Shown here: piece after piece, positions 23,029 through 23,872 of the stretch | Numbering within the stretch: the stretch's first letter is position 1 | Layout: the number at the start of each line of letters is the position of its first letter | Assembly: GCA_028293725.1 (NCBI GenBank) | Contig: JAQGOE010000215.1 | Span: 1-23,872 of the forward strand | Length of the DNA stretch: 23,872 bases | Source: Gammaproteobacteria bacterium | GTDB lineage: Bacteria; Pseudomonadota; Gammaproteobacteria; Steroidobacterales; Steroidobacteraceae | Direction: 5' to 3' | Translations under genes and position numbers: made by a program | Notes under the pieces: generated by a model | The model's input: only the letters and a program-made list of their open reading frames with translations | Told to the model about the DNA's origin: nothing | Database searches by the model: none

Positions 23029-23872
23029 TGAGGTGGCGTGTAGGGGGCACGTTCGCCGCACTGTGTGTGATCTGGGGCGTGCCTTATTTCTTCATCAAGG
23101 TGGCGCTCACCGAGGTTCCTCCTTTGGGTGTGGCTTGGGCGCGGATTGCGCTCGGAGCCATGGTCCTGCTGCCCGTGGCCTGGCACCGCGGCTCGCTTCG
23201 AGGTCTCGGTCGGCATAAGGGGCCCGTGCTGGCGTACGCGTTTGCCGAACTCGTCATTCCCTTCGCGCTCATCTCGGTCGGCGAGCAATGGGTGACTTCA
23301 TCGCTGGCCGGCATCCTGATCGCGACTGTGCCCATGATGGTGATTCTGCTGTCGCCGTTGTTTGGAGTGTGTGAGCGGCTGAGCATGCGCCGCCTATGCG
23401 GGCTCGTCATCGGACTCGTCGGCGTCGTCACACTGCTCGGACTCGACGCCGTGGATGGAGTGCTCGGGTGGGTGGGGGTGGCGTGCATTGTGCTTGCGAC
23501 CCTGGGCTATGCCATAGCCACGCTCATTGTGCAGCGTCACCTAGCCGGTGCCGATGAGTTGGGCGCGGTCGCCACGAGTCTCGGGATCGCAACGATTGTC
23601 TTGCTGCCGACGACGCTCTGGTCGCTGCCCGCCAGGGTACCCTCGCTGCTGGTGTTGACTTCGCTCGTCGTGTTGGGAGTGGTGTGTTCGGCGTTGGCGC
23701 TCTGGCTGTTCGTCTACCTCATAGCGCAGATCGGAGCGGCGCGCGCCGCCGTCATCACCTACGTGAATCCGGCGGTCGCGGCGCTCCTGGGCGTCCTGGT
23801 GTTACATGAATCCTTCGGTCCGGGCGCGGTCCTCGGGCTTGCGCTGATCCTGCTCGGCTCGTGGCTAGCCAC
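23028..23872 (+). CDS. EamA/DMT-family transporter (runs off right edge)
   Basis: From GTG at 23028, overlapping the previous stop by one base, the frame stays open to the end of the window for 281 codons. The product is strongly hydrophobic with the ten-helix layout of the drug/metabolite transporter family: an early FAALCVIWGVPYFFIKVAL, VPPLGVAWARIALGA, the repeat-like second half with GYAIATLIVQRHL, and AAVITYVNPAVAALLGVLVL near the end, the EamA signature. Usual length is 290-310, so only the last few residues are missing. These inner-membrane proteins export amino acids or other small metabolites; the substrate is unknown. Coupling to the GlcG-like gene suggests one transcript. Confidence 0.85.
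   Translation, partial: MRWRVGGTFAALCVIWGVPYFFIKVALTEVPPLGVAWARIALGAMVLLPVAWHRGSLRGLGRHKGPVLAYAFAELVIPFALISVGEQWVTSSLAGILIATVPMMVILLSPLFGVCERLSMRRLCGLVIGLVGVVTLLGLDAVDGVLGWVGVACIVLATLGYAIATLIVQRHLAGADELGAVATSLGIATIVLLPTTLWSLPARVPSLLVLTSLVVLGVVCSALALWLFVYLIAQIGAARAAVITYVNPAVAALLGVLVLHESFGPGAVLGLALILLGSWLA

Overview
The window is GC-rich, densely packed, and has no tRNA, rRNA, CRISPR array or intact transposon that I could see. An N0-N1 domain of the GspD type, a FecI/FecR/TonB-dependent receptor set, malate synthase G and a plug region of the VVTAQKRAENIQDVPI type point to a free-living, polymer-degrading proteobacterium. My best guess is a gammaproteobacterium near Steroidobacteraceae, Nevskiales or Xanthomonadales. 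That placement is inferred from gene style, not from a marker gene.

Layout. At 1-108 (minus) is the signal-peptide end of an exported protein cut by the window edge. At 109-684 is the only long non-coding stretch; it holds a 48-bp inverted repeat, a hairpin and one copy of a 32-nt direct repeat. At 685-3013 (minus) are two consecutive FtsX/MacB-type ABC permeases with no ATPase in view. At 3233-5509 (plus) is a large lipoprotein with three cadherin/Ig-like repeats and a TolB-like propeller. At 5515-8130 (minus) is a tight three-gene cluster: an ECF sigma factor, a membrane-anchored PstS-like protein whose N-terminus sits where an anti-sigma factor would be, and a secretin fragment with only N0 and N1. 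At 8241-11386 (minus) are a DUF945/YdgA-like protein, a threonine/serine dehydratase and an orphan ParA/MinD-like ATPase. At 11476-14123 are a small UBP zinc-finger protein and, convergent with it, a CPA2 antiporter fused to two universal-stress-protein domains. At 14242-20361 (plus) are FecI-like sigma, FecR-like anti-sigma, a TonB-dependent receptor with an STN signalling domain, and a secreted GH18 chitinase with a ricin-B lectin tail. At 20348-22540 (minus) is malate synthase G, divergent from a GlcG/HbpS-like protein and an EamA-family transporter that runs off the right edge.

How the genes fit together. The chitinase region reads as a cell-surface-signalling and uptake unit: the receptor imports a ligand, probably a chito-oligosaccharide, and signals through FecR to the sigma factor, while the chitinase makes the ligand. 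The 5515-8130 cluster looks like a second, unorthodox trans-envelope signalling unit in which a PstS-like sensor replaces the usual FecR-like sensor and an orphan secretin N0-N1 protein replaces the STN-bearing receptor. N0 and STN are related folds, and both sigma systems in the window carry one, so this cluster is the best candidate here for a poorly described system.
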